Source of the DNA: Pelagibacterium flavum
GTDB taxonomy: Bacteria; Pseudomonadota; Alphaproteobacteria; Rhizobiales; Devosiaceae
Direction of reading: 5' to 3'
Assembly: GCF_025854335.1 (NCBI RefSeq)
Contig: NZ_CP107716.1
Location: 3,093,001-3,157,000 of the forward strand
DNA length: 64,000 bases
Of the stretch, positions 38,712 through 48,334 are shown in pieces. Position numbers and translations under genes: made by a program. The notes under the pieces are model-generated. The model was given only the letters and a program-made list of their open reading frames with translations. It did not search any database and was not told the origin of the DNA. Position 1 is the stretch's first letter. Each line of letters starts with the position of its first letter.

Positions 38712-39779
38712 TTATCGAATACCCGCAGTCTTGAGCACTTTGCGAAACAGGCTGGGCAGGGCCTCGCTGTCCAGCATCGTCTCCTCGGCCCACCAACCCT
38801 CGTCGAGAGGGTTGTCGGCTGTGATCGACCAGACGGTCAGGGTGAGGTGGAAATGAGTGAAGGTGTGGTTGACCTCTCCGACCGCGCGCCAATCTCCGGA
38901 AAATGGCAAGGAAACGACGGATTCGACATCGCCCCACGCGCTGCCCGGCGTTTCGGTCATTTTGGCCAGCATGCCCTTCGGCCCGCGCTGGCGGAGGAAA
39001 ACTTTGCCGTCCGGGTGGCGGATGACGAAGGCATGGCCGTGCCGCCGCGGCTTTTCTGCCTTTGCCGGCGGGACCGGGAAAGCCACGGGATTTCCGGTTT
39101 TTGTTCCCCGGCAGTCCGGTTCAAGCGGACACAAAAGGCAATTTGCGCGGCGCGGGGCGCAGATCGTGGCGCCAAGGTCCATCATGGCCTGGGCAAAATC
39201 GCCGGCGCGCCCAGGCACTGCATTTTGCACCGTGGCGCGGACCAGAGGCTTTTCCTCACGCACCGGCTTTGACAAAGCCAGATAGCGGGCAATCACACGA
39301 TCGACATTGCCATCGACCACGGCCACGCGCTCGTCATGACAGATGGCGGCGATGGCAGAGCTTGTGTAGTCGCCGATGCCCGGGAGATCGCGCAGGGCGG
39401 CAGCTGTCGTGGGAAATACTCCCCCGTGATGGACAACGACGGCGGTAGCGCAGGCATGAAGATTGCGGGCGCGGGCATAATAGCCAAGCCCTGCCCATTG
39501 CACGAGCACGTCATCGAGCGGAGCGGCGGCGAGATCCTGAACGGTGGGCCAGAGCCTTGTGAAAGCCGCGAAATATTTGCGCACCGCGGCGATGGTCGTC
39601 TGCTGAAGCATGATCTCGCTCAGCCAGACGAAATAGGGGTTCGGCTTTACGCCTCGGGCCCGATCTGCGGGCGAGACGCGCCAGGGCAGATCGCGCGCGT
39701 GGCGATCGTACCAATCGAGAACTGCGTCCGCATCAATGGCAGAAATTTCGGAGTGTTGCATGGAAGCGGTCTGGGCCAT
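38712..39779 (-). CDS. mutY: A/G-specific adenine glycosylase
   Basis: 355 residues. MutY removes adenine paired with 8-oxoguanine. Helix-hairpin-helix LPGIGDYTSSAIAAI, followed by the catalytic Asp in VVDGNVDRVIARYLA, and the Fe-S cluster cysteines in CAPRRANCLLCPLEPDC (C-x6-C-x2-C-x5-C), are present. The C-terminal NUDIX-like 8-oxoG recognition domain follows. ATG at 39779 with TAGGTG upstream is preferred to a GTG at 39788. It is divergent from the DUF721 gene, 38 bp between starts, and converges on ccrM. Confidence 0.94.
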   Translation of the reverse strand: MAQTASMQHSEISAIDADAVLDWYDRHARDLPWRVSPADRARGVKPNPYFVWLSEIMLQQTTIAAVRKYFAAFTRLWPTVQDLAAAPLDDVLVQWAGLGYYARARNLHACATAVVVHHGGVFPTTAAALRDLPGIGDYTSSAIAAICHDERVAVVDGNVDRVIARYLALSKPVREEKPLVRATVQNAVPGRAGDFAQAMMDLGATICAPRRANCLLCPLEPDCRGTKTGNPVAFPVPPAKAEKPRRHGHAFVIRHPDGKVFLRQRGPKGMLAKMTETPGSAWGDVESVVSLPFSGDWRAVGEVNHTFTHFHLTLTVWSITADNPLDEGWWAEETMLDSEALPSLFRKVLKTAGIR

Positions 39780-39817
39780 ATTGAACACCTACAGAGCCAA
39801 AGGACATTGGCGCAAGC

Positions 39818-40321
39818 ATGGCTAGCAAATCTCCACCGCCAAAGCGCAGCAACCGCACGGTTCAACTGGGCGACATGATCGGCAAAACGCTCGACCCGGC
39901 GCTCAAAAAGCGCGGATTTGCGGGCCGCGACCTGATCGCCCATTGGCAAACCATCGCGCCGCCGCCCTGGGACAAGATTTCCATGCCCGACAAGCTGGTC
40001 TGGCCGCGCCGCGATCGCCCTGATCCAGAAGGGGCGATATTGCATCTGCGGTGTCTTGAGGGCCACGGCCTGGCGCTGACCCATGAAGGACAGGCCATTG
40101 CTTCAGCCATAAACCGCTATTTCGGCTATCTGATTGTCGGCTCGGTTCGTCTCTCCCCCATGCCGCTGGTGGCCGAAACGAAAAGCCCCGAGCCTCCCCG
40201 GACCTTGCCGCGCGCCGCGATTGACAGCATAAGGGCGCAAACGGGCACCATCGAGGATGATGGCCTGCGCGAAGCGTTGGAAAAACTGGGGCGCGGTGTT
40301 TTGGGGAAACGCGGCCGATAG
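39818..40321 (+). CDS. DUF721 (DciA-like) protein
   Basis: 167 residues. The central DUF721 domain shows GFAGRDLIAHWQTIAPPPW and GAILHLRCLEGHGLALTHEG, with AIASAINRYFGYLIVGSVRL. DciA-type DUF721 proteins load the replicative helicase in bacteria lacking DnaC, which includes alphaproteobacteria; this one is a candidate on domain grounds only. Basic C-terminus. It lies head to head with mutY and before the DsbA-like gene. Confidence 0.78.
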   Translation: MASKSPPPKRSNRTVQLGDMIGKTLDPALKKRGFAGRDLIAHWQTIAPPPWDKISMPDKLVWPRRDRPDPEGAILHLRCLEGHGLALTHEGQAIASAINRYFGYLIVGSVRLSPMPLVAETKSPEPPRTLPRAAIDSIRAQTGTIEDDGLREALEKLGRGVLGKRGR

Positions 40322-40440
40322 CTGTCTGTCGGGTTATTTGTGCCCGATTTCACCGGCATGTGAACGTCCTGCCCCCTTGCCGCCGGATTCGCCCCGTGTA
40401 GTGTGCGCCATAATTTGTTGAGCCATTAAGGAGCAAACCA

Positions 40441-41154
40441 TTGCCGCTCAATCGCAGAAACCTGCTGATCGCCGGGTCCAGTGTCGGACTTGCCACGCTC
40501 ATCTATGGATGCAGCGACTCCAGTGCCGAGGCTGAAGTGACAGCCAATGTCGTCAACGATGCCGAGCCTGAGGCCAGCGGTGACGTCGCACTCTATGACG
40601 GATCGGCTATCGAACCGATCAATGGCGATGCGATCAACAATCCCCCTCTGGCCGATCGTCCGATGGGCGGCGTCGATGCGAGCGTGACTGTGGTCGAATA
40701 TATCTCCCCGACCTGCCCGCATTGTGCGGCCTTCCACATGTCGGCTCTGCCGCAACTCAAGGAAGACTATATCGATACTGGCAAGATCCGCTTTATTGCC
40801 CGGCCGTTCCGCCGCAACGTGCTCGATCTGGCCGTCTTCATGGTGGCTGAAGCCGCTGGCGACCAGTACAACGAAGTGCTCAGCGCCTATATGGAAAGCC
40901 AGAATGTGTGGGCCGCGAGCAAAAATCCGCGCCAGGCGATCTTCGAAATCGCAGAACAATTCGGGTTTACACAGGAAAGGTTCGAGGAAGTCTTGACCGA
41001 CCAGGAAATGTTGGCTGCTATCGAAGCGACCCGCGAGCAGGCGCTCAACGAATTCGGGCTGCAAGGCACGCCGACTTTCTACATCAATGGGGACAGGTTC
41101 GAGGGCACACCTGACTATGCAGGGCTTTCCGCCGAAATCGAGAATCGCCTCTAA
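40441..41154 (+). CDS. DsbA-family thiol-disulfide oxidoreductase, Tat/lipoprotein signal
   Basis: 237 residues from a TTG at 40441, with AAGGAG nine bases upstream. The N-terminus LNRRNLLIAGSSVGLATLIY followed by GC is both a twin-arginine signal and a lipobox-like end. The thioredoxin-type core has TCPHCAAFH (CxxC) near residue 98 and a cis-Pro loop QGTPTFYINGDRFEG near the C-terminus. It probably works in periplasmic disulfide formation. The pair DsbA-like then smc is conserved in Hyphomicrobiales; a functional link is not obvious. Confidence 0.85.
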   Translation: MPLNRRNLLIAGSSVGLATLIYGCSDSSAEAEVTANVVNDAEPEASGDVALYDGSAIEPINGDAINNPPLADRPMGGVDASVTVVEYISPTCPHCAAFHMSALPQLKEDYIDTGKIRFIARPFRRNVLDLAVFMVAEAAGDQYNEVLSAYMESQNVWAASKNPRQAIFEIAEQFGFTQERFEEVLTDQEMLAAIEATREQALNEFGLQGTPTFYINGDRFEGTPDYAGLSAEIENRL

Positions 41155-41178
41155 CTCCGCCCTTTTTCGAGGCGCGGA

Positions 41179-44100
41179 ATGAAATTTTCGCGCCTCAAGC
41201 TCTTAGGCTTCAAATCCTTTACCGATCCCGTTGAACTCGTTCTCGAACCCGGAATCACCGGAGTCGTCGGGCCCAACGGGTGTGGCAAATCCAATCTCGT
41301 CGAAGCGCTGCGCTGGGTGATGGGTGAAAGCTCATATAAGGCCATGCGCGCCTCGGGCATGGATGATGTGATCTTTTCGGGCTCGGGCAACCGGCCCGCC
41401 CGCAATTCGGCGGAAGTTACAGTCGTTCTCGACAATTCCGACCGCACCGCGCCACAGGCCTTCAATTCGGCCGACACCATAGAGATCTCCCGCCGCATTG
41501 AGCGTGAGCAAGGCTCTGTCTATCGAATCAACGGCCGCGACGTGCGGGCGCGCGACGTGCAACTGATGTTTGCCGACGCTTCGACCGGCGCGCACTCGCC
41601 TGCCCTTGTACGGCAGGGCCAGATCGGCGAGCTGATCGCCGCCAAGCCGACCCAACGCCGGGCGCTGCTCGAAGAAGCCGCTGGCATTTCGGGGTTACAT
41701 TCGCGCCGGCACGAGGCGGAATTGCGTTTGCGGGCAGCCGAGCAGAACCTTGAGCGAGTCGACGACATCATCGCCCAGGTCGAAGTGCAGCTTGAAACGC
41801 TCAAGCGCCAGGCGCGGCAGGCGACACGCTACCGGGCACTTTCGGGCGACATTCGGCGCGCCGAGGCAACGCTTTATCACATCCGGTGGGTCAAGACGCG
41901 CTACGCCGAAAAGGAAACCGAAGCGCAGCAGGGGCGCCTTATCAGCCAGTTGGCCGACGCGTCGCACCTTGAGCATCAGGCCAAGAAACTGGTCGAAGCG
42001 ATGGATGCCGAGCTGCAACCCTTGCGCGATGCGGATGCCGCGGCGGGGGCCGTATTGCAGCGGCTGACCATTTTGCGCGGGCAGCTAGAGGATGAGTTGC
42101 GGCGCGCAAACTCACGCCGGGCTGAACTCGATGACCGGCTCAAACAGATCGATACCGACATTGCGCGCGAGACAGCGCTGATCGGGGACAGCGAAGGGCT
42201 GATCGAAACGCTCGAAGGGGAACGGCTCGAACTGGCAGAAGCCGCCGAAGCGGAAAATGAAGCGAGTGAAATGGCCCGCGCGCAAGCCGATGAGGCCCGT
42301 GCGGCGCTCGATGAAGCTGAAGCCGCGGCCCGCTCGGCAGCCGATGCGGTTGCCGCGATACGCGCGCAACGCACGCAAGCGACCAGAGCCGCCGAAGAAG
42401 CCAGCCAGCGCGTTGGAAAGCTACAATCCCAGCAATCTGATATCGCCCGCGATGTTGCGGCACTTGAAGAAAGCCTTTCGGCCGATCACACGGTCGCCGA
42501 ACGTCAGGCCACGCTCGACGAGGTCCTTGAGGCGTTCGCCATTGCCGAAGCGGAGGTGGAAACCGCCGAGATCGAGACGGCAGAGGCGGTCTCCGCGCTT
42601 GAAGCTGCCCAGCCGCAATTGGCCGATATCGAAGGGAGGCTCAATCGGCTCGAAAGCGAGGCCGAAACACTGGCTCGCGTACTCAATGTCGATGGCGGTT
42701 CGCTCTGGCCGGCCATTGTTGATGCGCTTCGCGTAGCGCCGGGAATGGAAACCGCGCTGGGCGCGGCGCTGGGCGATGATCTTGAGGCTTCCGACGATAC
42801 GGCCGCCCCCCTTTATTGGACAGAGAGCGCAGGACCTGATGACCCGGCATTGCCCGAGGGTGTGGTGGCGCTTTCGAGCCATGTTTCAGGGACCGCCCTG
42901 CTCAAACGCCGTCTTGACCAGATCGGCGTTGTCGATAGCGCGGCGGACGGTGCGCGGCTGATGGCTTTGCTCAAGCCCGGACAGCGGCTGGTCAGCACCG
43001 ATGGCGGGCTGTGGCGGTGGGACGGATTCGTTGCCAAGCCCGATGCGCCCAGCGCGGCGGCACAAAGGCTGGCGCAGCGCAACCGGTTGGCCGAACTCGA
43101 CAGCGAGATCGCCGGATTGCGCGGGGCGCGAAACGAGGCGCAGGCAACACTTTTTACTTTGCGGACGCGCGTGGAAGTGGCGCGCGAGGCCGAAGTCGCC
43201 TGCCGGAGCGCGTGGCGGGAAGCTCAACGAGGCATCGCAGCGGCGCAAGCGGGCGTCGACGCGGCGCAGAAAAATCTGGCGGAGCTGACCGCACGCCGCA
43301 CGGCGTTGGCCGAATCGCGCGTGCGGATCGAGGAGAATTTGGCCGAGGCCGTGGCCATTGCCGAGGAGGCACAGGCGGCACTGGAAGAGCTCGGGGCCGA
43401 AGGTGAGGCTGTACGAGAGGCCGAGATGCGCCAGCGCGCGCTGGCCAATTTGCGCGAAGCGGCCGAGCAGGCGCGGGTGCGGCTGGCCGGGTTCGAAAGC
43501 GCGTCGCAAATGCGGACCTCGCGACTGTCGCGGATCGGGCAGGAACTGGAAAGCTGGCAACGGCGACGGGCCGGCGCGCAAAGCCAGATCGAAACGCTCG
43601 AGCGCCGTAAGGGCGAAATCGAGGCCCAGATTTCCGAACTCAACGCGACACCGGATGCCTTCGATCTCAGGCGCGCCGAACTTGAGGACCAGATCGAAGA
43701 CGCCCAATATGCCCGAAAGCGGGCTTCGGACAAATTGAACGAGGCCCAGGGTGCATTTCGCGAGGCGGACAAGGCCGCACGGCTGGCCGCTGAGGGCTTG
43801 GCCGATACCCGTGCGGAGATGGCGCGGGTGGAAGAACGGCTCAAGGGCAATATCGCCACTCGCCAGCAGATCGAACGTCAGATCGCCGAAACACTGGGTA
43901 TATCGGCCGACAAGACCGCCGAGGCCGCCGGCATCAAACCGGAATCCGCCCTGCCTGAAGAATCGGCCACCGAGGCCCGCCTCGACCGGCTAAAGGCCGA
44001 GCGCGAGCGGTTGGGCGGTGTCAATCTGATGGCCGAGCAGGAAGCCGAAGAGGTTCAGGACAAGCTCGACAAGATGGTGGCCGACCGCGAGGATCTGATC

Positions 44101-44637
44101 GCGGCAATCGCCAAGCTGCGCACCGGCATTTCCAACCTCAACCGCGAGGGTCGCGCACGGCTCAACGAGGCCTTCGAGAAGGTCAACAACCATTTCCGCG
44201 ACCTGTTCACCACGCTGTTCGGCGGCGGGACGGCGGAGTTGACCTTCGTTGAGAGCGACGACCCGCTGCAGGCCGGGCTGGAAATCATCGCCAGGCCGCC
44301 GGGCAAGAAGCCCCAGACCATGACGCTGCTTTCGGGCGGAGAGCAGGCGCTGACTGCGATGAGCCTGATCTTTGCGGTGTTCCTGACCAACCCCGCGCCG
44401 ATCTGTGTGCTCGACGAGGTCGACGCGCCGCTCGACGACGCCAATGTCGAGCGGTTCTGCAATCTTTTGGAATCGATGCGCCAGCGCACCGACACGCGCT
44501 TTGTGGTCATCACCCACAACCCCATCACCATGGCGCGCATGGACCGGCTGTTCGGGGTCACCATGCCCGAGCGGGGGGTGAGCCAGCTTGTTTCGGTCGA
44601 TCTGCGCACCGCCGAAACCTTTCTCGAAGCAAGCTGA
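41179..44637 (+). CDS. smc: Chromosome segregation protein SMC
   Basis: 1152 residues. N-terminal ATPase half MKFSRLKLLGFKSF with Walker A GPNGCGKSN at residues 31-39, long Ala/Glu-rich coiled coils (about 170-500 and 660-960), a hinge near 500-650, and the C-terminal half with the signature LLSGGEQALTAMSLIFAVFL and Walker B PICVLDEVDAPLDD. SMC with ScpA and ScpB compacts and aligns sister chromosomes. It follows the DsbA-like gene by 24 bp; its stop overlaps the DoxX start by one base. Confidence 0.96.
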   Translation: MKFSRLKLLGFKSFTDPVELVLEPGITGVVGPNGCGKSNLVEALRWVMGESSYKAMRASGMDDVIFSGSGNRPARNSAEVTVVLDNSDRTAPQAFNSADTIEISRRIEREQGSVYRINGRDVRARDVQLMFADASTGAHSPALVRQGQIGELIAAKPTQRRALLEEAAGISGLHSRRHEAELRLRAAEQNLERVDDIIAQVEVQLETLKRQARQATRYRALSGDIRRAEATLYHIRWVKTRYAEKETEAQQGRLISQLADASHLEHQAKKLVEAMDAELQPLRDADAAAGAVLQRLTILRGQLEDELRRANSRRAELDDRLKQIDTDIARETALIGDSEGLIETLEGERLELAEAAEAENEASEMARAQADEARAALDEAEAAARSAADAVAAIRAQRTQATRAAEEASQRVGKLQSQQSDIARDVAALEESLSADHTVAERQATLDEVLEAFAIAEAEVETAEIETAEAVSALEAAQPQLADIEGRLNRLESEAETLARVLNVDGGSLWPAIVDALRVAPGMETALGAALGDDLEASDDTAAPLYWTESAGPDDPALPEGVVALSSHVSGTALLKRRLDQIGVVDSAADGARLMALLKPGQRLVSTDGGLWRWDGFVAKPDAPSAAAQRLAQRNRLAELDSEIAGLRGARNEAQATLFTLRTRVEVAREAEVACRSAWREAQRGIAAAQAGVDAAQKNLAELTARRTALAESRVRIEENLAEAVAIAEEAQAALEELGAEGEAVREAEMRQRALANLREAAEQARVRLAGFESASQMRTSRLSRIGQELESWQRRRAGAQSQIETLERRKGEIEAQISELNATPDAFDLRRAELEDQIEDAQYARKRASDKLNEAQGAFREADKAARLAAEGLADTRAEMARVEERLKGNIATRQQIERQIAETLGISADKTAEAAGIKPESALPEESATEARLDRLKAERERLGGVNLMAEQEAEEVQDKLDKMVADREDLIAAIAKLRTGISNLNREGRARLNEAFEKVNNHFRDLFTTLFGGGTAELTFVESDDPLQAGLEIIARPPGKKPQTMTLLSGGEQALTAMSLIFAVFLTNPAPICVLDEVDAPLDDANVERFCNLLESMRQRTDTRFVVITHNPITMARMDRLFGVTMPERGVSQLVSVDLRTAETFLEAS

Positions 44638-45011
44638 TGGCAGAACAGTTGGTCGCTTCCGCGCTGATCGTCGCCCGGCTGATGATGGGTTCACTGTTCA
44701 TCGTGGGCGGGTTGCGCCATTTCTGGGCGCTCGGCCCCATCGCTAGCGTCATGCGCGATCGTGGCGTACCACAGGCAAAAGCCGTACTGATCGCCGGGTC
44801 GCTCTATCAGGTCGTGCTCGGCGTTACCCTGGCATTGGGGCTTTTCGTGCCCTACTCGGCGCTTGGACTGATCGGCTTCACCGTTGCGGCCACGATCATG
44901 CTGGTCAATTTCTGGGACAAGGCCGAGCCAGAACGGACGGCCTTGTTCGGAGTCTTCATGTCCAACGTCGCCATCGTTGGCGGGCTCCTGGGTCTCGCCG
45001 CCACGGCCTGA
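44637..45011 (+). CDS. DoxX-family membrane protein
   Basis: 124 residues, four hydrophobic helices. The N-terminal ALIVARLMMGSLFIVGGLRHF and FVPYSALGLIGFTVAATIML match the DoxX fold. DoxX proteins are small inner-membrane proteins of uncertain function, some tied to thiol or redox stress. The ATG overlaps the smc stop (TGATGG), so it is translated from the smc transcript. A 216-bp gap follows before atpI. Confidence 0.8.
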   Translation: MAEQLVASALIVARLMMGSLFIVGGLRHFWALGPIASVMRDRGVPQAKAVLIAGSLYQVVLGVTLALGLFVPYSALGLIGFTVAATIMLVNFWDKAEPERTALFGVFMSNVAIVGGLLGLAATA

Positions 45012-45135
45012 CCTGGCGGGAGAATCCCCCGCCTCGCCATTGTCTTACCACAATGGAAGAGTTGACGGGATGCCGCACCCCCTCACACATCGACTAAGCA
45101 ATTGATTTTTCGTGTTTTTTTGGCCGCTCCTGCAG

Positions 45136-45164
45136 CTTGACACCTTGGGGAGCCGCAACTATGG
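45136..45164 (+). promoter_or_regulatory. Predicted promoter of the ATP synthase Fo operon
   Basis: CTTGAC (45136-45141), 17 bp, CTATGG (45159-45164), close to the alphaproteobacterial sigma-70 consensus CTTGAC-N17-CTATAT. A start near 45171 would give a ~57-nt leader to the atpI GTG. The region 45012-45227 contains nothing else that could be assigned. Confidence 0.6.
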
Positions 45165-45227
45165 TGCGCGCGACTTTGAAGGCACCCTCTTGCCGGGTGT
45201 CCGGCTGGGCTGGAGCGGTGGTTTGAA

Positions 45228-45599
45228 GTGACCAATCCCGACGACAAACCGGCTCAAGATGGGACTTCCCCGCGTCAATCGGAGACATCCGAACTGGCGG
45301 AGCGGATCCGGAAGGCTCAGGAAGCGCGTGCGGCGGCCAACGGCAGCCAGCAGGCGTCCCGGCAGGGCGACATGTCGACACTGGCGCGCGGTTTGCGCAT
45401 TGGTGCCGAGTTTGTCGCGGCTATCCTTGTGGGGTCAGGTATCGGATACCTGATCGACATGTTTGCAGGGACCAGCCCGTGGGCGCTGCTCATCATGTTC
45501 ATGGTGGGCTTTGCCGCTGGAATTGTGAATGTCACTCGTGTAGTGGCAGAACTGAATGCAGATAAGACCGCATCGGACGATGCGGATAGTGTGGACTGA
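45228..45599 (+). CDS. atpI: ATP synthase protein I
   Basis: 123 residues, GTG start. A charged N-terminal half ([20 protein letters not shown]) is followed by two transmembrane helices, the first with [13 protein letters not shown]. AtpI assists assembly of the c-ring or Mg2+ supply in the Fo operon; it is not a core subunit. It is first in the series atpI-atpB-atpE-atpF'-atpF, which is placed apart from the F1 genes, a pattern typical of alphaproteobacteria. Confidence 0.88.
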   Translation: MTNPDDKPAQDGTSPRQSETSELAERIRKAQEARAAANGSQQASRQGDMSTLARGLRIGAEFVAAILVGSGIGYLIDMFAGTSPWALLIMFMVGFAAGIVNVTRVVAELNADKTASDDADSVD

Positions 45600-45624
45600 A
45601 GGGCGAGATAGGGGCTTAAAGACC

Positions 45625-46398
45625 TTGGCGAACGATCCGATTCACCAATTTGTCATCTATGACATCTTCACCTTCGGGACCATCGGTGGCGACGGGACCG
45701 AGGGGAGCGGCATCACGCTCTCTTTTACCAATTCCTCGCTGTTCATGGTGCTGACCACCATCACGATTTGCGCCTATCTCATCCTGTCGACGCGCGGACG
45801 CGGACTGGTGCCCAACCGTTGGCAGCTGACCAGCGAGATGGCATATGAATTCGTGGCCAATATGGTGCGAAGTGGCGCGGGCTCGGAAGGGATGAAATTC
45901 TTCCCCTTCGTATTCTCGCTGTTCACCTTCATCTTTATCGGGAACATGTTCGGCATGATCCCGTACTTTTATACCTTCACCAGCCAGATCATCGTGACGT
46001 TTGCGCTCGCCATGCTGGTGATGACTGTTGTGGTGGCCTATGGGTTCATCAAGAACGGTCCGAAATTCCTCAAACTCTTCGTGCCTTCGGGCGTGCCGGG
46101 CTACATCATCCCCATCGTGACGCCGATCGAGGTCATCTCATTCCTCTCGCGTCCGATTTCGCTCTCGGTTCGTCTGTTCGGCAACATGCTGGCTGGCCAC
46201 ATCACGCTCAAGGTGTTCACCGGCTTTGTCGTTTCGCTTGCGTCCCTCGGGGCCGTAGGCATCGCAGGTGCCGTGCTGCCGCTCATCATGGGCGTGGCGC
46301 TCACAGCTCTCGAATTCATGGTGTCGGCGGTTCAGGCTTATGTCTTTGCCGTACTGACCTCCATGTATCTCAACGATGCGATCCATCCTTCGCATTGA
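45625..46398 (+). CDS. atpB: ATP synthase Fo subunit a
   Basis: 257 residues, predicted TTG start giving the conserved (M)ANDPIHQF N-terminus. Six transmembrane segments; the essential Arg lies in [14 protein letters not shown], and [20 protein letters not shown] is the final helix. Subunit a forms the proton half-channels and works against the c-ring. A longer in-frame start at 45556 lies inside atpI and is rejected. Confidence 0.95.
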   Translation: MANDPIHQFVIYDIFTFGTIGGDGTEGSGITLSFTNSSLFMVLTTITICAYLILSTRGRGLVPNRWQLTSEMAYEFVANMVRSGAGSEGMKFFPFVFSLFTFIFIGNMFGMIPYFYTFTSQIIVTFALAMLVMTVVVAYGFIKNGPKFLKLFVPSGVPGYIIPIVTPIEVISFLSRPISLSVRLFGNMLAGHITLKVFTGFVVSLASLGAVGIAGAVLPLIMGVALTALEFMVSAVQAYVFAVLTSMYLNDAIHPSH

Positions 46399-46445
46399 TC
46401 TCCACTAGACTCCGTTAAGTTTCAAGGCTTTGAAAGGATCACAAA

Positions 46446-46673
46446 ATGGAAGCTGAAGCCGCAAAGTACATCGGTGCAGGCATTGCATGTTTCGGTATGG
46501 CCGGCGCCGCCATTGGCGTGGCCAACATCTTCGGGAACTTCCTCTCGGGTGCACTGCGCAACCCGTCGGCTGCTCCGAGCCAGTCGGGCAACCTCATCTT
46601 CGGTTTCGCTGTGACCGAAGCTCTGGGCATCTTCTCGTTCCTGGTTGCCCTTCTGCTCCTGTTCGCGGTCTAA
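46446..46673 (+). CDS. atpE: ATP synthase Fo subunit c
   Basis: 75 residues, two helices joined by the polar loop [13 protein letters not shown]. The proton-binding carboxylate is Glu58 in [11 protein letters not shown]. Helix 1 carries [20 protein letters not shown]. This subunit forms the rotating ring and is needed in roughly ten copies per enzyme. Two hairpins in the 104-bp gap after it may favour its higher expression. AAAGGATC lies before the ATG. Confidence 0.96.
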   Translation: MEAEAAKYIGAGIACFGMAGAAIGVANIFGNFLSGALRNPSAAPSQSGNLIFGFAVTEALGIFSFLVALLLLFAV

Positions 46674-46696
46674 TTTACCGCAGCAGTACATTTGAA

Positions 46697-46750
46697 GGCG
46701 GCCGGAGCACGCTTCGGCTGCCTTGCCATGTGCCGGCATTGGCCGGCACA
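46697..46750 (+). other. Paired hairpins between atpE and atpF'
   Basis: The first hairpin is GGCGGCCG, a GAGCACGCTT-like loop, then CGGCTGCC (about 46697-46722, with a G-U pair). The second (46729-46750) is a perfect 9-bp stem TGTGCCGGC / GCCGGCACA with an ATTG loop. No T-tract follows, so these look like 3'-end protectors or processing sites rather than terminators. Such elements can raise subunit c mRNA relative to downstream subunits. Confidence 0.55.
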
Positions 46751-46777
46751 CCAGACTTTTCAATTGGCGGATAGCGC

Positions 46778-47407
46778 ATGATTAGCCAGGTCCAGGCACA
46801 GGAAACACCACTTCAAGAGGCCGTCGAGCCGCTTGAAGACCACATTATTTCGCTCGAAGAGTCTCCGGACGGCGAAACCCATGAGGTGGTCGGAGCGCAT
46901 GGCGAAGAACACGTCACGGGCGTGTTTCCTCCGTTCGATGCGACGACATTTCCCTCACAGCTCTTGTGGCTGGCCATCACTTTTGCCGCGCTCTATTTCG
47001 TCATGAAAAAGCTCGCGCTGCCCCGGATCGGCGAAATCCTCGAGGAACGCCGCGACCGTATCGAGGGCGATCTTGCCGAAGCCGAACGGCTTCGCCAGAA
47101 GACGGACCAGGCAATTGCCTCTTATGAGGCAGCGCTGGCCGAAGCCCGCTCCAACGCCCACGGCATCGCCGAGGCGGCCCGTGCCGAGAACAAGACCAAA
47201 CTCGACGCTGCGCGTACCAAGGTGGAAACCAACCTCGCCAAGAAGGTTGCCTCTGCCGAAGAACGCATCGCCGCCACCAAGGCCGAGGCAATGGGGCATG
47301 TCGACGAAATCGCTGCGGACACTGCACAGGCGGTCGTCGCCCAACTTATCGGCAAGGTGCCCGTCAAGGCCGCGCGCGATGCCGTTGCCAAGGCCAGCAA
47401 GGAGTAG
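46778..47407 (+). CDS. atpF': ATP synthase Fo subunit b'
   Basis: 209 residues. A longer acidic N-terminal part precedes the single transmembrane helix (LLWLAITFAALYFVMKKLAL), then a long Ala/Glu/Lys coiled coil (ILEERRDRIEGDLAEAERLR and onward). Alphaproteobacteria carry b and b' genes side by side; the heterodimer forms the peripheral stator. The start has no overlap with its neighbours, and atpF follows after six bases. Confidence 0.92.
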   Translation: MISQVQAQETPLQEAVEPLEDHIISLEESPDGETHEVVGAHGEEHVTGVFPPFDATTFPSQLLWLAITFAALYFVMKKLALPRIGEILEERRDRIEGDLAEAERLRQKTDQAIASYEAALAEARSNAHGIAEAARAENKTKLDAARTKVETNLAKKVASAEERIAATKAEAMGHVDEIAADTAQAVVAQLIGKVPVKAARDAVAKASKE

Positions 47408-47413
47408 TCCGAC

Positions 47414-47896
47414 ATGGAACTCGATGCCACATTCTGGGCCTTTATAGCGCTGCTGATCTTTTTCGGGATCGTGATCTATTTCAAGGTACCGGCCTTCGTC
47501 ACCAAGGCACTCGACAGCCGCATCGCCAAGATCGAATCTGATCTCGACGAAGCCAAGCGTTTGCGTGAGGAAGCCCAGGCGCTGCTCGCGGAATATGAGC
47601 GCAAGCGCAAGGCTGCCGAAAGCGAGGCTGAAGAGATCGTGGCCGCCGCGCAGGAAGAAGCCGAACGCATGACTGCCGAAGCTGAAACAGCGCTCGAGGA
47701 CATGGTCGCACGCCGTACCAAGGCCGTGGAAGACAAGATCGCCCAGGCAGAGGCCCAGGCTCTTGCAGATGTCCGCGCCCGTTCGGCCGATGTCGCCATT
47801 GAGGCTGCTCGCCTCATCCTTGCCGATCAGGTCAAAGATAGTGGTGGTGCGCTTGTCGATCAGTCGATCAAGGACGTAGCCAGCCGACTGAATTGA
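47414..47896 (+). CDS. atpF: ATP synthase Fo subunit b
   Basis: 160 residues. An N-terminal transmembrane helix (FWAFIALLIFFGIVIYFKVP) is followed by a coiled coil (SRIAKIESDLDEAKRLREEA). It pairs with subunit b' in the stator. It is last in the Fo operon and is followed by an intrinsic terminator. F1 genes are not in this window. Confidence 0.94.
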   Translation: MELDATFWAFIALLIFFGIVIYFKVPAFVTKALDSRIAKIESDLDEAKRLREEAQALLAEYERKRKAAESEAEEIVAAAQEEAERMTAEAETALEDMVARRTKAVEDKIAQAEAQALADVRARSADVAIEAARLILADQVKDSGGALVDQSIKDVASRLN

Positions 47897-47918
47897 GCGG
47901 CCTTCACGCATTGAATTG

Positions 47919-47941
47919 CGGGCCCTGCGGGGCCCGTTTTT
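47919..47941 (+). terminator. Rho-independent terminator of the Fo operon
   Basis: A perfect 7-bp stem CGGGCCC / GGGCCCG with a TGCG loop is followed directly by TTTTT. It lies 22 bp after the atpF stop. Confidence 0.88.
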
Positions 47942-47965
47942 GTATCAGGATCCAGGAGTGTCCAA

Positions 47966-48316
47966 ATGACTATCGAACGCCTTCATCCCGGCTCTCGCAT
48001 GAGCCAGGCCGTCAAGCACGGCAATACGCTCTATCTGGCCGGTCAGGTGGCTAAGGACGAATTTGCCACCATCGAAACGCAGACCGCCCAGGTGCTCGAG
48101 AAGATGGATGCCCTGCTGGCCGAGGCAGGAACGAGCAAATCCAAGGTGCTGTCAGTGCAGGTTCTGCTGACCAACATCGCCGATTTTGCGGCCATGAATT
48201 CGGTCTATGACAAATGGATCGATCCAGCCAATCCGCCCGCCCGCGCCTGCTGGGAGGCCCGACTGGCTTCGCCCAATCTCCGGGTGGAAATCATCGCTGT
48301 CGCCGCGCTCGACTAA
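47966..48316 (+). CDS. RidA-family protein (YjgF/YER057c/UK114)
   Basis: 116 residues. Characteristic TLYLAGQVAKDEFATIETQT and the terminal RACWEARLASPNLRVEIIAV, with the RidA-type Arg in the RVEI segment. RidA deaminates reactive enamine/imine intermediates, but distant members lack that activity, so a general RidA-like label is safest. The ATG follows CAGGATCCAGGAG. It lies alone between two terminators. Confidence 0.85.
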   Translation: MTIERLHPGSRMSQAVKHGNTLYLAGQVAKDEFATIETQTAQVLEKMDALLAEAGTSKSKVLSVQVLLTNIADFAAMNSVYDKWIDPANPPARACWEARLASPNLRVEIIAVAALD

Positions 48317-48334
48317 GGCGGCCAGCGCCAAAAC

